Source of the DNA: Microbacterium hydrothermale
GTDB lineage: Bacteria; Actinomycetota; Actinomycetes; Actinomycetales; Microbacteriaceae
Length of the DNA stretch: 64,000 bases
Direction: 5' to 3'
Assembly: GCF_004854025.1 (NCBI RefSeq)
Contig: NZ_STGM01000002.1
Span: 1 to 64,000 of the forward strand
Below the pieces are notes generated by a model. That model was not told where the DNA came from and made no database searches. It saw only the letters and a list, made by a program, of their open reading frames with translations. The translations under genes were made by a program, and so were the position numbers. This document shows positions 1 to 9,513 of this stretch, piece by piece (position 1 is the stretch's first letter; each line of letters opens with the position of its first letter).

Positions 1-1878
1 GTCCGCACCGTCCGCATCGATGTCCAGGATATCGGCGTCGAGAACGTCGACATCGGCGGCGTCGGCATCGGCCACGTCCGCGGCGACCCCGAAGGTGCGG
101 GTCTGCGTGGAACCGTCGACATCCTGCGTCGCGGTCGCCGAGTACGTCCCGACCGCGACATCCGTGAACGTGACGGTCCACGTGCCGTCTTCGAGGACCG
201 TCGTCGTCTGCGACACGGGGAGCCCGGCTCCACCGGTCACCACGACCGTGACGACAGCGTCGGGCTCACCGGTTCCCCCCACGGGGACGGATGCCGTCGG
301 CAGTACGCCCGTGGCCGGCAGAATCGCTCCTTCGGCCGGGGTGGTGATGGCGACCGGCACGATCGGCGCGGCGTCGACCTCGTTGGGGCCGACGCTCGCG
401 GTCGCGAGGGCGATCGTCGTCGCGATCGATCCGGGGAGGATGGTGACGAGCGCCGCCGTGATCGAGAACACCTCCGCGTCGGCGGCCGTGCGGTTGTTCA
501 CGGTCACCGTCGCGACCGCCGGGATCACGTCGTCCAGCGCCGGCACGAGGATCTCGTTGACCGGGCCGAGCAGGGCTTCCAACGCGGGGGCGATGCCACC
601 GACCACGCCATCGATCGGTACGGCGAGCAGGTCCGCGATCGCCTGCAGACCGATCGGCAGGCTGATCGGTCCCAGGGTGAGTCCCACCGGATCACCGGCG
701 AGCAGGCCCCCGAGGGTCGTGTCGATGCTGAGGAGCGTCGTCGTCCCCAACAGCGTCTGCGTGACCTGGCCCTTCACGGATGCGTCTCCCACGGCGGTGA
801 CGACGCGCTCGACGACGTCGTCGACGAGACCGCTGACGAGGGCGACCACCGAGTCTTCGACGGATTGCAGGGCCGTTCCGCCGATGATGTTCGTCCCGGC
901 GGGCAGATTGTTGAGGTCCTGGATCTGGTCCAGGTCGACGGTGATGGTTCCCGTCGAGAGGTCGATGACGACCCCCGGGTAGTCGGGGGAGGTCAACTGT
1001 CCGGTGAGGAGCTCGTCGACCGCCGCAGAGAGGTCGAGCCCCGCGCCCACGGTGAGATCCACGCCGACCCCGGGCAGGGGCAGAACTCCGGAGAGGGCGA
1101 CCTCGAGCGCGGTATCGAGGCCGACGACGTCGCCCTCGATGGCATCGACGGCGTTCGACAATTCCGCGCTCACAGCAGCGAGGGTCTCACTGCCGATCAC
1201 GAGCTGTCCGCCGGCGATCGTGTACTCGCCGGTCGCCGCATCCGGCGCCGCCTTCGCGGCGCGCGCGCTCACGGCGTCGAGTTGGAGGTCGAGGGTGGCG
1301 ATCTCTTCGACGAGGTCCGCCGCGAGAGAACCGGCCAACGTGTCGACCGCTGCGTCGAGGCTCACCGAGAGAGGCCCGGGCGCCACGCCGTCGGCGGGCG
1401 GAACGCCGTTGCCGATGACGCCGCCCTCGCCGATCGCGCCGGCCGCGCCGACGGATGACGCATCGGGCGCGGCAGACGCGTACTGGCCGAGCACACCGGC
1501 CGAGCCGAGGTCCACCGGGATCTGCACCCCGCCGGGGGCGGTGACGTTCACCACGCCGAGAGCGGTGAGGTCGAGGGTGTTCGCGTCGGTGACGGTCGAC
1601 CCCGTGCCGGTGCTCGAGGCCAAGGCGCCGTCGAGGTCGGCGATCGCCCCCAGCGGGATGGCGTCGAGGATGGTTCCGCTCAGAAACGTGCCGCTCGCGC
1701 GGGAGACGTCGCCGGGGGCCGCCTGCGCGGCGCTGATCCCCCCGAACAGGCTCAGCGAGACAGCGCCGAGGGCTGCCGCGGTCTTGACGGCCGTGCGACC
1801 CCCGCGCGTCGTCGTCCAGGCTCCGCCCGCCATCGTCCGCCCGGGCGACGTCCCCGGATTACCTCTGATCCCATGCAT
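1..1878 (-). CDS. Secreted choice-of-anchor G family-like surface protein (C-terminus beyond window)
   Basis: The reading frame is open from an ATG at 1878 to base 1, so at least 626 residues are present and the C-terminus lies outside the window. A GGGGAG ribosome site sits 8 bases upstream of the ATG. The N-terminus carries a signal peptide: a basic stretch, a hydrophobic AALGAVSLSLFGG core and an A-Q-A-A cleavage region near residue 55. The middle is rich in Val/Leu/Asp/Gly, as in Microbacteriaceae choice-of-anchor G proteins. Near residues 520-600 there is a bacterial Ig-like segment (GTGEPDAVVTVVV, then DGTWTVTFTDV). The last visible residues form an Asp/Ala/Val repeat of DADxxDxDA type. 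The family assignment is from recollection of composition and order; secretion is directly supported. Several long open frames on the other strand here are antisense shadows. Confidence 0.75.
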   Translation of the reverse strand, partial: MHGIRGNPGTSPGRTMAGGAWTTTRGGRTAVKTAAALGAVSLSLFGGISAAQAAPGDVSRASGTFLSGTILDAIPLGAIADLDGALASSTGTGSTVTDANTLDLTALGVVNVTAPGGVQIPVDLGSAGVLGQYASAAPDASSVGAAGAIGEGGVIGNGVPPADGVAPGPLSVSLDAAVDTLAGSLAADLVEEIATLDLQLDAVSARAAKAAPDAATGEYTIAGGQLVIGSETLAAVSAELSNAVDAIEGDVVGLDTALEVALSGVLPLPGVGVDLTVGAGLDLSAAVDELLTGQLTSPDYPGVVIDLSTGTITVDLDQIQDLNNLPAGTNIIGGTALQSVEDSVVALVSGLVDDVVERVVTAVGDASVKGQVTQTLLGTTTLLSIDTTLGGLLAGDPVGLTLGPISLPIGLQAIADLLAVPIDGVVGGIAPALEALLGPVNEILVPALDDVIPAVATVTVNNRTAADAEVFSITAALVTILPGSIATTIALATASVGPNEVDAAPIVPVAITTPAEGAILPATGVLPTASVPVGGTGEPDAVVTVVVTGGAGLPVSQTTTVLEDGTWTVTFTDVAVGTYSATATQDVDGSTQTRTFGVAADVADADAADVDVLDADILDIDADGAD

Positions 1879-2185
1879 CGTGCAGCACTCCCCTGTGTCT
1901 TCCCGCGCCCTCGTCGGCGCTGGTCGCAGCCGTCCGCGCAGCAGACGACCGTCCGGCCACGCTAGGTGCCCTGTGAGTAGTCTGTGAACGCGCGAAGCTA
2001 CTGGTTCGGGTGCGGGGTTCGCGGGGCTACGTATACGCAGGTAGCGCGCGGCGGGTGCTCCCCCGGGCCGCCCACACGCGCGTGTTCGCGCGGATCGTCA
2101 CCCTCTCGGGGACTGCGTAGTACGGGGACGCGGGCGGCATCCTGCACCCCCATTCCAGGCCTCCGGCGCGCGGGGAAATCCGTCC
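1879..2185. other. Intergenic region between coaA and the surface protein gene
   Basis: No convincing gene is seen. The stretch runs from the end of coaA to the start of the surface-protein gene, both on the minus strand. It must hold the promoter and leader of the surface-protein gene, including the GGGGAG at about 1886-1891. I find no clear hairpin terminator after coaA. Confidence 0.5.
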
Positions 2186-3139
2186 TCAGAGCTTGCGCAG
2201 CAGCACCGAGTCGACGGTGTGGTCGGCGCCCTTCTGCAGCACGAGCTTGGCGCGGTGCCGCGTGGGCAGCACGTTCTCCTCCAGGTTGGGGAGGTTGATC
2301 TCGCGCCAGTACCCCAGGGCGCGCTCCACCGCCTCCTCGTCGCTGATGTCGGCGAACACGCGGAAGAAGGAGGTCGGGTTGGTGAAGGCGTTGTCGCGCA
2401 ACGCCAGGAAGCGGTCGACGTACCAGCGCTCGATGTGGGCCGCGTCGGCATCCACGTAGATCGAGAAGTCGAACAGATCGCTCACGGCGACCTCGTTCGG
2501 CGACGGCGGCGGCTGCAGGACGTTCAGTCCCTCCACGATGACCACGTCGGGACGGTGCACGGTGACGTGCGCATCGGGCATGATGTCGTACCGCACGTGC
2601 GAATAGAACGGTGCGCGCGCCTCTTCTGCTCCCGACTTGACCTCGCTGAGGAACTCCACGAGCGCCCGACGGTCGTACGACTCGGGGAACCCCTTGCGGT
2701 CCATGAGCCCCCGGCGCTCGAGCTCGGCGTTCGGGTAGAGGAAGCCGTCGGTGGTGACCAGTTCGACGCGCGGGGTGTCGGGCCAGCGGCTCATGAGCTC
2801 GCGCAGCAGTCGGGCGATGGTCGATTTGCCCACGGCGACCGAACCGGCCACCCCGATGACGAAGGGGGTCGTGGCATCCGGTTCGCCGAGGAACTCGCTC
2901 GTGTCGGCCCCGAGGCGGCGCGTCGCGCGGGCGTAGAGGCTCAGCAGGCGGCTGAGCGGCAGGTAGACCTCCGCGACCTCTCGCGGGTCGAGACGGTCGC
3001 CGATGCCCCGCAACTGCACGATCTCATTCTCGGTCAGCGGCTGCTCGAGACCGCCGGCCATGCGGGCCCAATCGTCGCGGTCGATCTGACGGTAGGGGCT
3101 CAGCGACGGTGCGGGAGCGGCTGTCTCGGCGGCGGACAC
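2186..3139 (-). CDS. coaA: Type I pantothenate kinase
   Basis: Phosphorylates pantothenate with ATP, the first and regulated step of coenzyme A synthesis, in the cytoplasm. The 317-residue product matches the usual length of bacterial CoaA (about 316). A Walker A loop GSVAVGKS lies at residues 99-106, followed by conserved PanK segments ([30 protein letters not shown], and [17 protein letters not shown]). The start is a GTG at 3139. A TAGCAT box ends 6 bases before it, so the message is probably leaderless. It is divergent from the Ppx/GppA gene across 170 bases. Assignment is secure. Confidence 0.96.
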   Translation of the reverse strand: MSAAETAAPAPSLSPYRQIDRDDWARMAGGLEQPLTENEIVQLRGIGDRLDPREVAEVYLPLSRLLSLYARATRRLGADTSEFLGEPDATTPFVIGVAGSVAVGKSTIARLLRELMSRWPDTPRVELVTTDGFLYPNAELERRGLMDRKGFPESYDRRALVEFLSEVKSGAEEARAPFYSHVRYDIMPDAHVTVHRPDVVIVEGLNVLQPPPSPNEVAVSDLFDFSIYVDADAAHIERWYVDRFLALRDNAFTNPTSFFRVFADISDEEAVERALGYWREINLPNLEENVLPTRHRAKLVLQKGADHTVDSVLLRKL

Positions 3140-3309
3140 TCGCTCATGCTACCCGCGCGGTCACTTCGTCCCCGGCCGGCCGGGTCGCGCCTCGCCGCCC
3201 CGGGCGAGGCTTCGGGACGATCGGCGGGGTAGATGCGGCCGTGCGGGGCTGGGGCGCCGTGCCGCGTGGGAGTTCTCCCGCCGATCGAACGCCCCGCTAC
3301 GCTCGGACC

Positions 3310-4239
3310 GTGCGCCTGGGAGTTCTCGACATCGGCTCGAACACCGTCCACCTCCTGGTGGCCAACGCCCGCGCGGGCGGTCGCCCCACCGCGACGAGCT
3401 CGCACCGCTCGGTGCTGCGCCTCATGCGCTACCTGCAGGCCGACGGTTCGATCTCCGCCGAGGGGATCAACGGACTGGTGGATGCCGTGACCGCCGCCCG
3501 CGATCGGGCCCGCGCCGAGGGGGTCGACGAACTCCTCGCCACCGCGACCTCCGCCGTGCGAGAAGCGACGAACGGCGAGGAGGTCATCGCGCTCATCGAG
3601 GAGGCGCTCGGCCAGCCCCTGCAGGTCCTCGGGGGCGAAACCGAGGCGCGCTTCACGTACCTCGCCGTGCGGCGCTGGTTCGGGTGGTCGGCGGGCCAGA
3701 TCCTGCTGTTCGACATCGGCGGCGGCTCGCTCGAGATCGCCGGCGGCGCCGACGAACTCCCCGATCTCGCGGAGTCCGTCCCTCTGGGTGCGGGGCGCTC
3801 GACCGTGCAGTTCCTTCCGCACGACCCGCCCGGCGACGACGAGATCGACGCGCTGCGCGAGCACGCGGCATCCGTCCTCGCCCCCGTTGCCGAGCGTTTC
3901 GCCGCGCTCCCCCGACCCGACCACGTCATCGGATCGTCGAAGGCGATCCGCTCGCTGGCCAAGCTCGCCGGCTATCCCGTGCCGGGGTGGTCGGGCATCG
4001 ACCGCATGGTCCTGCCCCGCAAGGAGCTCAAGGACTGGATCCCCCGTCTGGCCCGCATCCCCGCCGACGCGCGCGAAGCGCTCCCGGGGATCACCGCCGA
4101 CCGCACCTTCCAGATCGTCGCGGCGGCGATCGTCGTCGAACGGGCCATGAAGGCGATGGACGTCGAGGAGCTCGAAGTCTCGCCGTGGGCACTGCGCGAG
4201 GGCGTCCTGCTGCGCTACATCGAGTCGCTCGAGTACTGA
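3310..4239 (+). CDS. Ppx/GppA family phosphatase
   Basis: A member of the ASKHA-fold exopolyphosphatase / guanosine pentaphosphate phosphatase family, expected to hydrolyse polyphosphate or pppGpp. The product is 309 residues, the short actinobacterial form without a C-terminal HD domain. The first phosphate loop is DIGSNTVHLLV (residues 7-17) and the second is DIGGGSLEIAGG starting near residue 135. GTG at 3310 is chosen because it places the DIGSN loop at the usual distance from the N-terminus. A TACGCT box also ends exactly 6 bases upstream, indicating a leaderless transcript. Upstream in-frame codons lack support. It converges on glmM and shares a terminator with it. Substrate preference cannot be read from sequence. 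Confidence 0.9.
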   Translation: MRLGVLDIGSNTVHLLVANARAGGRPTATSSHRSVLRLMRYLQADGSISAEGINGLVDAVTAARDRARAEGVDELLATATSAVREATNGEEVIALIEEALGQPLQVLGGETEARFTYLAVRRWFGWSAGQILLFDIGGGSLEIAGGADELPDLAESVPLGAGRSTVQFLPHDPPGDDEIDALREHAASVLAPVAERFAALPRPDHVIGSSKAIRSLAKLAGYPVPGWSGIDRMVLPRKELKDWIPRLARIPADAREALPGITADRTFQIVAAAIVVERAMKAMDVEELEVSPWALREGVLLRYIESLEY

Positions 4240-4286
4240 CGACCGCGGGAGGACGCGAGCCGGTTCTGCCGGCGACCCGGAATCGA

Positions 4287-4327
4287 CGAAAGCCCAGGAG
4301 CCCCGCGGCGGGGGCCCTGGGCTTTCG
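4287..4327. terminator. Bidirectional hairpin terminator between ppx/gppA and glmM
   Basis: A 12-bp perfect stem (CGAAAGCCCAGG pairing with CCTGGGCTTTCG) encloses a GC-rich loop that can pair further. It has A-rich and T-rich ends in either direction and lies between two convergent genes. Confidence 0.85.
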
Positions 4328-4339
4328 CACGGATCGACG

Positions 4340-5695
4340 TCAGAGCGCCAGGCGCTCCCGCACGACCTCGGAGAGCCGGTCCGCGTGGGCCCGGGCGACG
4401 TCCTCCGACGCCGCCTCGACCATCACGCGCACGAGCGGCTCGGTGCCCGACGCGCGCAGCAGCACGCGACCGGAATCACCCAGCTCGGCGGTCGACGCGG
4501 CGACGGCTGCCTGCACGCCCTCGTCACTCACGCCGTCGCGGTCGACACCGCGCACGTTCACGAGCACCTGGGGGTACACGGTCATGATCGACGCGAGCTC
4601 CGCGAGCGTCTTGCCCTGGCGCGCCATCTCGGCCACGAGGTGCAGACCGGTCAGCAGCCCGTCGCCGGTCGTGGCGAACTCGCTCATGATGACGTGTCCG
4701 GACTGCTCGCCGCCGAGGGAGTAGCCCCCCTCGTTCATCGCTTCGAGCACGTAGCGGTCGCCCACCCCGGTCTGCAGAACACGGATGCCGTGCTCCTGCA
4801 TCGCCCGGTGAAGTCCGAGGTTGCTCATCACCGTCGCCACGAGCGTGTCGTCGGCGAGCGCACCGCGCTCCTTCATCGCGACCGCGAGGATCGCCATGAT
4901 CTGGTCGCCGTCGACGACATTGCCCTGCGCGTCCACCGCGAGGCAGCGATCGGCGTCGCCGTCGTGCGCGATGCCCACGTCGGCCCCAAGGCGGACGACC
5001 GCCTCCGCGAGCACGTCGAGGTGGGTGGAGCCCACGCCGTCGTTGATGTTGAGACCGTCGGGGTCGGCCCCGATGACCGTGACCTGCGCACCGGCGTCCT
5101 TGAACGTCTCGGGCGAAACCCCGGCCGCCGCGCCGTGGGCGCAGTCGAGCACGACGTGGATGCCGTCGAGCCGATGCGGCAGCGAGCCGAGCAGGTGCAG
5201 CACGTATCGGTCTTCGGCGTCGGCGAAGCGACGGATGCGGCCGACACCGGCCCCGGTGGGCTGCAGACGCTCCCCCTCGAGGGCGTGCTCGATGCGCTGC
5301 TCGACGATGTCGGGGAGCTTGGTCCCGCCGCGGGCGAAGATCTTGATGCCGTTGTCGGGAGCGGGATTGTGGGACGCCGAGACCATCACACCGAAGTCGG
5401 CGTCGTGATCGGCGATGAGGAAGGCCGTGGCGGGGGTGGGGATCACTCCCGCGTCGAGCACGTCGACCCCCGACGAGGCCAGCCCTGCGGCGACCGCGGC
5501 GGCGAGGAACTCCCCCGACACGCGCGGGTCGCGCGCGACGACGGCCGTGAGTCGGCGACCCTCGGCCTTGCGCGCCTCCGCAGAACGGCCCTGGCCCAGG
5601 ACGACAGCAGTCGCCTGGGCCAGGTGCAGCGCGAGTTCGGCGGTGAGGAGGCCGTTGGCCAGCCCCCGCACCCCGTCCGTGCCGAAAAGAGGCAT
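4340..5695 (-). CDS. glmM: Phosphoglucosamine mutase
   Basis: Interconverts glucosamine-6-phosphate and glucosamine-1-phosphate for UDP-GlcNAc and peptidoglycan synthesis. The 451-residue product has the canonical alpha-D-phosphohexomutase layout. It starts [11 protein letters not shown]. The active-site serine loop is VSASHNP near residue 108, the metal-binding loop is HDGDADR, and the sugar-binding loop is GGEQSGH. The C-terminal phosphate loop [12 protein letters not shown] is near the end. It lies 14 bases downstream of rpsI, so it is the last gene of the rplM-rpsI-glmM operon, an order common in Actinomycetota. Its 3' end is closed by the shared hairpin. Assignment is secure. Confidence 0.97.
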   Translation of the reverse strand: MPLFGTDGVRGLANGLLTAELALHLAQATAVVLGQGRSAEARKAEGRRLTAVVARDPRVSGEFLAAAVAAGLASSGVDVLDAGVIPTPATAFLIADHDADFGVMVSASHNPAPDNGIKIFARGGTKLPDIVEQRIEHALEGERLQPTGAGVGRIRRFADAEDRYVLHLLGSLPHRLDGIHVVLDCAHGAAAGVSPETFKDAGAQVTVIGADPDGLNINDGVGSTHLDVLAEAVVRLGADVGIAHDGDADRCLAVDAQGNVVDGDQIMAILAVAMKERGALADDTLVATVMSNLGLHRAMQEHGIRVLQTGVGDRYVLEAMNEGGYSLGGEQSGHVIMSEFATTGDGLLTGLHLVAEMARQGKTLAELASIMTVYPQVLVNVRGVDRDGVSDEGVQAAVAASTAELGDSGRVLLRASGTEPLVRVMVEAASEDVARAHADRLSEVVRERLAL

Positions 5696-5709
5696 ACGGA
5701 GGTTCGAAC

Positions 5710-6180
5710 TCAGCGCTTGGAGTACTGAGGCGCCTTGCGGGCCTTCTTGAGACCGGCCTTCTTGCGCTCCTTGACGCGAGCGTCGCGCGAGAGGAAGCCG
5801 GCCTTCTTCAGGGTCGGGCGGTTGTTCTCGGCGTCGATCTCGTTGAGCGCACGGGCGATGCCGAGGCGCAGCGCGCCGGCCTGACCCGAGGGGCCGCCAC
5901 CGGAGATGCGCGCGATCACGTCGTACGAGCCCGCGAGCTCGAGCACCGTGAACGGGTCGTTGATCAGCTGCTGGTGCAGCTTGTTCGGGAAGTAGTCCTC
6001 GATCGTGCGGCCGTTGACCGTGATCGTGCCCGAGCCGGGAACCAGGCGCACGCGGGCGATGGCCTGCTTGCGGCGGCCGACGGCTGCGCCGGGAACCGAG
6101 AGCACGGGGCGCTCGGCGGCGACGACGGACTGCTCGGCCGGCGTCTCGGTGCTGTAGTTGCTGGAGTCGATGTTCGACAC
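5710..6180 (-). CDS. rpsI: 30S ribosomal protein S9
   Basis: Small-subunit protein whose C-terminal tail contacts P-site tRNA. The product has 156 residues. The conserved core begins at [16 protein letters not shown] and continues through the [19 protein letters not shown] segment. The end is the basic tail [12 protein letters not shown] with the canonical terminal SKR. The N-terminal 35 residues or so are an acidic/polar extension, common in actinobacterial S9. It follows rplM by about 24 bases and precedes glmM by 14 bases. Confidence 0.98.
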   Translation of the reverse strand: MSNIDSSNYSTETPAEQSVVAAERPVLSVPGAAVGRRKQAIARVRLVPGSGTITVNGRTIEDYFPNKLHQQLINDPFTVLELAGSYDVIARISGGGPSGQAGALRLGIARALNEIDAENNRPTLKKAGFLSRDARVKERKKAGLKKARKAPQYSKR

Positions 6181-6204
6181 TGTTTCGTCCTTATCCGGCG
6201 GCGC

Positions 6205-6651
6205 TTACTGGGCGACCTGGTCGAAGGTGTATGCCGTGGGCTGCTGGGCACCGTGGGGGTGCTCGGCGCCGCGGTAGACCTTGAGCTTCTTGAGCTGCGC
6301 CGCGCCGAGGCTGTTCTTGGGCAGCATGCCGCGGATGGCCTTCTCGACCGCGCGGACGGGGTTCTTCTCGAGGAGTTCGTCGTAGGTGACGGACTTGAGG
6401 CCGCCCGGGAAGCCCGAGTGGCGGTACGCCTTCTTCTGCGAGAGCTTCTGACCCGTGAGCGCCACCTTTTCGGCGTTGATCACGATGACGAAGTCGCCGG
6501 AGTCGATGTGGTTGGCGAAGGTGGCCTTGTGCTTGCCGCGGAGGAGGACCGCCGCGTGCGAGGCGAGGCGGCCGAGAACGACGTCGGTGGCGTCGATAAC
6601 GACCCACTCGCGCGTGACCTCAGCGGCCTTGGGGGTGAAAGTGCGCGTCAC
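6205..6651 (-). CDS. rplM: 50S ribosomal protein L13
   Basis: Early-assembling large-subunit protein. The frame is open to 6714, but I start it at the GTG at 6651. This gives [16 protein letters not shown], the usual actinobacterial L13 N-terminus, and a 148-residue product close to the family length of about 147. The added upstream residues (with [10 protein letters not shown]) look like untranslated leader. Conserved segments include [24 protein letters not shown] and GMLPKNSLG. It heads the rplM-rpsI-glmM operon. The promoter should lie in 6652-6837, which has no other gene. Confidence 0.95.
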   Translation of the reverse strand: MTRTFTPKAAEVTREWVVIDATDVVLGRLASHAAVLLRGKHKATFANHIDSGDFVIVINAEKVALTGQKLSQKKAYRHSGFPGGLKSVTYDELLEKNPVRAVEKAIRGMLPKNSLGAAQLKKLKVYRGAEHPHGAQQPTAYTFDQVAQ

Positions 6652-6837
6652 AGTAGTGCTGCTTTCTTGATCGAACGGAGGAGTTCGTGAATCCCGCTCC
6701 GGTGGTCCGTTCACCGTCCGTCAGACGAGGGAACAGGGCCGGTGGAGGGCTCACGTTCGGGTGACCCGCTCGCAGAGAGGCAGGCACCAAAGATCAAGAC
6801 TACGTCATCCGGATGCCATCGCCAAACGGCGACGGTC

Positions 6838-7599
6838 TCACGCGAGGAGCGTCCCGACGGCGAGCAGCAGATAACCCGAGGCGTTGAAGACGACGTGCAC
6901 CGCGACCGCCGGCCAGATCCTCCCCGTTCCGAGAACGAACGCCCCGGTGACGACGCCCACGGCGGCGAGCGCGATCGGATCGAGATCGGCCGCGCTGCCG
7001 GAGACCAGGTGCGCGACGAGGAAGAGGGCCGTCGCGACCGCGACGGCGGCGATCCCCGCGGCGACGCGACCGCTGGAGCGGCGCACGAGGACGTAGACGC
7101 AGATCAGCACCACCCCGCGGAAGAACAACTCCTCCAGCGTCGCGGCGACGAGCGTGTCGGCGAGGGCGTCGACGACGAAGGACTCCGGGAGGGCCCCGCC
7201 GACCGAGAACATCGAGGGCCAGGGAGCCGGACCGTCGGGGATTCCCGCGACGGCCCCCTGCAACAGGCGCAGGGTGAGGCCGAAGACGACGCCGTAGAGC
7301 GCGTCGACGAGACGCACCCTCAGGAGCCCGCGCGGCCTCGACCGCGAGAGGGCCAGGGCGACGGCGCCCCCCATCGCGACCCAGACGACGGCCCGCGCAC
7401 CGCCCTCCGCCGTCTCGGGCGGAAGGAGAGCGGATGCCGCCCGCCCGGCCAGCAGGCCCGCGCCGAGCGCGCAGACGGCCCAGGCCAGCATCTCGAGGTC
7501 CCAGCGGCGGGTCGTCGACTCGCCCGTCCGCCAGGGACGCGGGGCGCGCTGCCGTCGGCGCCGCCCGGATCGGGTCGGCGCGTCGGGGGCATCGGTCAT
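6838..7599 (-). CDS. CPBP family intramembrane glutamic endopeptidase
   Basis: Predicted integral-membrane protease of the CPBP (Abi/CAAX-like) family, 253 residues with several hydrophobic helices. The three family motifs are present: EELFFRG (residues 156-162, catalytic Glu pair and Arg), a histidine in FLVAHLV (H197), and HVVFN (235-239). The N-terminal 30 residues are basic and probably cytoplasmic. ATG 7599 is chosen over an earlier in-frame start because a TACGGT box ends 7 bases upstream, the leaderless arrangement seen at many genes here. The gene stands alone between rplM and the hydrolase. Its substrate is unknown; CPBP members process peptides or act in bacteriocin immunity. Confidence 0.85.
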   Translation of the reverse strand: MTDAPDAPTRSGRRRRQRAPRPWRTGESTTRRWDLEMLAWAVCALGAGLLAGRAASALLPPETAEGGARAVVWVAMGGAVALALSRSRPRGLLRVRLVDALYGVVFGLTLRLLQGAVAGIPDGPAPWPSMFSVGGALPESFVVDALADTLVAATLEELFFRGVVLICVYVLVRRSSGRVAAGIAAVAVATALFLVAHLVSGSAADLDPIALAAVGVVTGAFVLGTGRIWPAVAVHVVFNASGYLLLAVGTLLA

Positions 7600-7740
7600 G
7601 GCCGCCACCGTAGAGCGGTGCTCCGGCCTTTCGAGGGTCGCCCCGGAGGCGGAGATGCCCGCCGCGCCGCGCTTCACCCGTCCCGTCGCCCGTGCGGCTC
7701 GGATCGGTCATCTCAGGGCCGGCGACCTGTCGCCCGCACG

Positions 7741-7776
7741 CCGATGCCCCGTCGTCATCGGACGACGGGGCATCGG
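7741..7776. terminator. Perfect 16-bp hairpin downstream of the alpha/beta hydrolase gene
   Basis: CCGATGCCCCGTCGTC, a 4-base ATCG spacer, then its exact complement. It lies about 90 bases beyond the hydrolase stop codon on the minus strand. There is no T-tract, so it may end transcription inefficiently or act as a 3' stabiliser. Intrinsic terminators without U-runs are common in high-GC actinobacteria. Confidence 0.55.
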
Positions 7777-7864
7777 AGGATCGGCGCATCCCCCGCGGGT
7801 GCGGGCGAGAGTGGGGTGCACCGATTGGTCCCGAGCTCCGGAACGACCGGAGCCCCGGGGAGGG

Positions 7865-8701
7865 TCAGCGCTTCAGGAAGTCGACGAGGACGCGGTTGAA
7901 CTCCTCGGCGTGGCTCACGTTGACACCGTGGGGTGCACCGGCGACCACGTGCAGCTCGCTGCCGGCGATCGCCTCGTGCGTGCGCTTGCCGGATCCTTCG
8001 AACGGCACCGTCGCGTCGCTGTCGCCGTGGATGACGAGGGTGGGCACGGTGACGTGGGGCAGATCGCCGCGGAAGTCGGTGGTCGCGAACGCCTCCATCG
8101 ACTTCAGCGCGGCGTGGTGGTCGGCCTGGTTCGCCAGGCGTTCCGCCTCGGCCTGCTCCTCGGGCGAGACCGTGAGCGTGCCGTCGACAGAGAAGAAGTC
8201 GGTCGTGAACTGGTGGTAGAAGGACTTCTCGTCGTCCTTCAGACCGCTCTTCATGCCGTCGGCGGTCTCGTCGTCGAGGGGGCCCTCGGGATTGTCCTCG
8301 GTCTTCGCGAGGTACGGCGGGACGGCCGCGGCGAAGACGACGCTGTGCACGCGGTCGGCGCCGTGACGCGTGAGGTAGCGCGCGACCTCTCCCCCGCCCA
8401 TCGAGAAGCCGACGAGGGTGACGTCGCGCAGGTCGAGCGCCTCGAGGACCGCCTGCAGGTCGTCGGCGAAGGTGTCGTAGTCGTACCCGGTGCGCGGCTT
8501 GTCGCTGCGACCGAAGCCACGGCGGTCGTAAGTGACGACCCGGTGACCGGCCGCCTCGAGGGCCGGAACCTGGTGCGCCCACGATTCGCCCGACAGGGGC
8601 CATCCGTGGATCAGCACCACGGGTCGGCCCGAGCCGCCGGTGTCGTCGACGTGCAGGTCGATGTCGGTCAGGAGTCCATGGTGTGCGGTGATCTCGCTCA
8701 T
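7865..8701 (-). CDS. Alpha/beta hydrolase, chloroperoxidase-like
   Basis: A cytoplasmic alpha/beta hydrolase of 278 residues, closest in motif pattern to cofactor-free haloperoxidase/esterase enzymes. It has the oxyanion motif HGWPLSGESW (32-41), YDRRGFGRSDKP, the nucleophile elbow GFSMGGGE (serine 100), the acid HGDSDATVPF (Asp 227 or 229) and the catalytic histidine in GAPHG (258). ATG 8701 is chosen because homology-like sequence (SEITAHHGLLTDIDLHVDDTG) starts there, although the frame stays open further upstream. The gene is monocistronic, with a perfect hairpin downstream. Substrate unknown. Confidence 0.88.
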   Translation of the reverse strand: MSEITAHHGLLTDIDLHVDDTGGSGRPVVLIHGWPLSGESWAHQVPALEAAGHRVVTYDRRGFGRSDKPRTGYDYDTFADDLQAVLEALDLRDVTLVGFSMGGGEVARYLTRHGADRVHSVVFAAAVPPYLAKTEDNPEGPLDDETADGMKSGLKDDEKSFYHQFTTDFFSVDGTLTVSPEEQAEAERLANQADHHAALKSMEAFATTDFRGDLPHVTVPTLVIHGDSDATVPFEGSGKRTHEAIAGSELHVVAGAPHGVNVSHAEEFNRVLVDFLKR

Positions 8702-8857
8702 GCAGGCGATCGTTCGCGCCCTGCCTGAACGCGACCCCGGCATTGACGATGTGCTCGCAGCTTGGTAAAGCCCGCCATCAGGACGGGCCGCGACGCACAG
8801 CAGCCGCGGCGACGCAAGCTCTGCGGGGAGCGGATGGTGCGTCGTTAGCCTCACGGC

Positions 8858-9343
8858 ATGGCCTCGATCCGCCCCCTGAGCGTCGCCCTCCTCGTCGCCG
8901 CGCCCCTCGCCCTCGGGGCGTGCGCGCCCTCCGCCCCCGGCGGAGGCGATCTGACCGCCACGGACCGCGACGCCGTGCGGGCCGTCACCACCGCCGAAGC
9001 CGATGCGGGAGGGCGGGCGTTCCAGCTCGACACCGACGACGGCCGGTGGCAGATCCACGTCGCCGTCGGCGATCAGGAGATCGAGGTCGTCGTCAGCGCC
9101 GACGGGTCCCAGGCGCAGTCCTCCGACGACGCCGAGGGTCTCGACACCGATGACGCCGCCGCCCTCCAGGCCACCACGACGACGCTTGCGGATGCCGTCC
9201 GGATCGCCGCCTCCCGGGCCTCCGGTGATGCGCGCATCGAGGAAGCGAGCCTGGAGAGCGAGGACGGGACCCCGATCTGGAAGATCGACCTGGTCGGCGG
9301 CACCACGGTCCGCGTGTCCGGGACCGACGGCAGCGTGCGCTGA
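8858..9343 (+). CDS. PepSY-domain lipoprotein
   Basis: A 161-residue exported lipoprotein. The signal peptide ends in a lipobox, LALGAC, with the lipidated cysteine at residue 22. Two short PepSY-like repeats can be seen. The first holds WQIHVAVGDQEIEVVVSADG, and the second lies near the C-terminus with IWKIDLVGGTTVRVSGTDG. Such domains are found on extracytoplasmic sensors and protease inhibitors. The start ATG at 8858 has a TAGCCT box ending 6 bases before it and no Shine-Dalgarno, so it is probably leaderless. The next gene downstream is a CNNM/CBS membrane protein about 170 bases away, probably with its own promoter. Confidence 0.75.
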   Translation: MASIRPLSVALLVAAPLALGACAPSAPGGGDLTATDRDAVRAVTTAEADAGGRAFQLDTDDGRWQIHVAVGDQEIEVVVSADGSQAQSSDDAEGLDTDDAAALQATTTTLADAVRIAASRASGDARIEEASLESEDGTPIWKIDLVGGTTVRVSGTDGSVR

Positions 9344-9420
9344 CGCAGCAGAAGCGCACGGGCTGCGCAAGCCCCGTGCTCCCCGGCATCCGGACCCTCG
9401 GCGCTCACTACACTCGGCGC

Positions 9421-9513
9421 ATGCGCCACGCTCTCGACGCCGACGCCCACAGTCCGCGTGCCCGGGTCAGCCCGGGTGCGGGCCCGGAGCAGGTGGGGGC
9501 GGAGCGACGATGA
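9421..9513 (+). CDS. Putative leaderless 30-codon upstream ORF coupled to the CNNM gene
   Basis: An ATG at 9421 is preceded by TACACT ending 6 bases upstream, the same spacing seen at many leaderless genes in this window. It opens a 30-codon frame whose TGA (9511-9513) overlaps the ATG of the CNNM gene as ATGA. The encoded peptide (MRHALDADAHSPRARV...) matches nothing I recognise. It could be a leader peptide that delivers ribosomes to the downstream gene by termination-reinitiation. There is also a GGAGCG ahead of the CNNM start. Evidence is positional only. Confidence 0.45.
   Translation: MRHALDADAHSPRARVSPGAGPEQVGAERR

Noticed and set aside
20..1987. Three long plus-strand frames, Ser/Thr/Ala-rich
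   Set aside because: They are antisense to the surface-protein gene. Their composition reflects GC-rich codons read backwards, and they have no ribosome site or recognisable domain.
1879..2185. Possible tRNA or small RNA gene
   Set aside because: No cloverleaf arms, CCA end or strong hairpin could be traced. The small plus-strand frame at 1984-2298 has no support.
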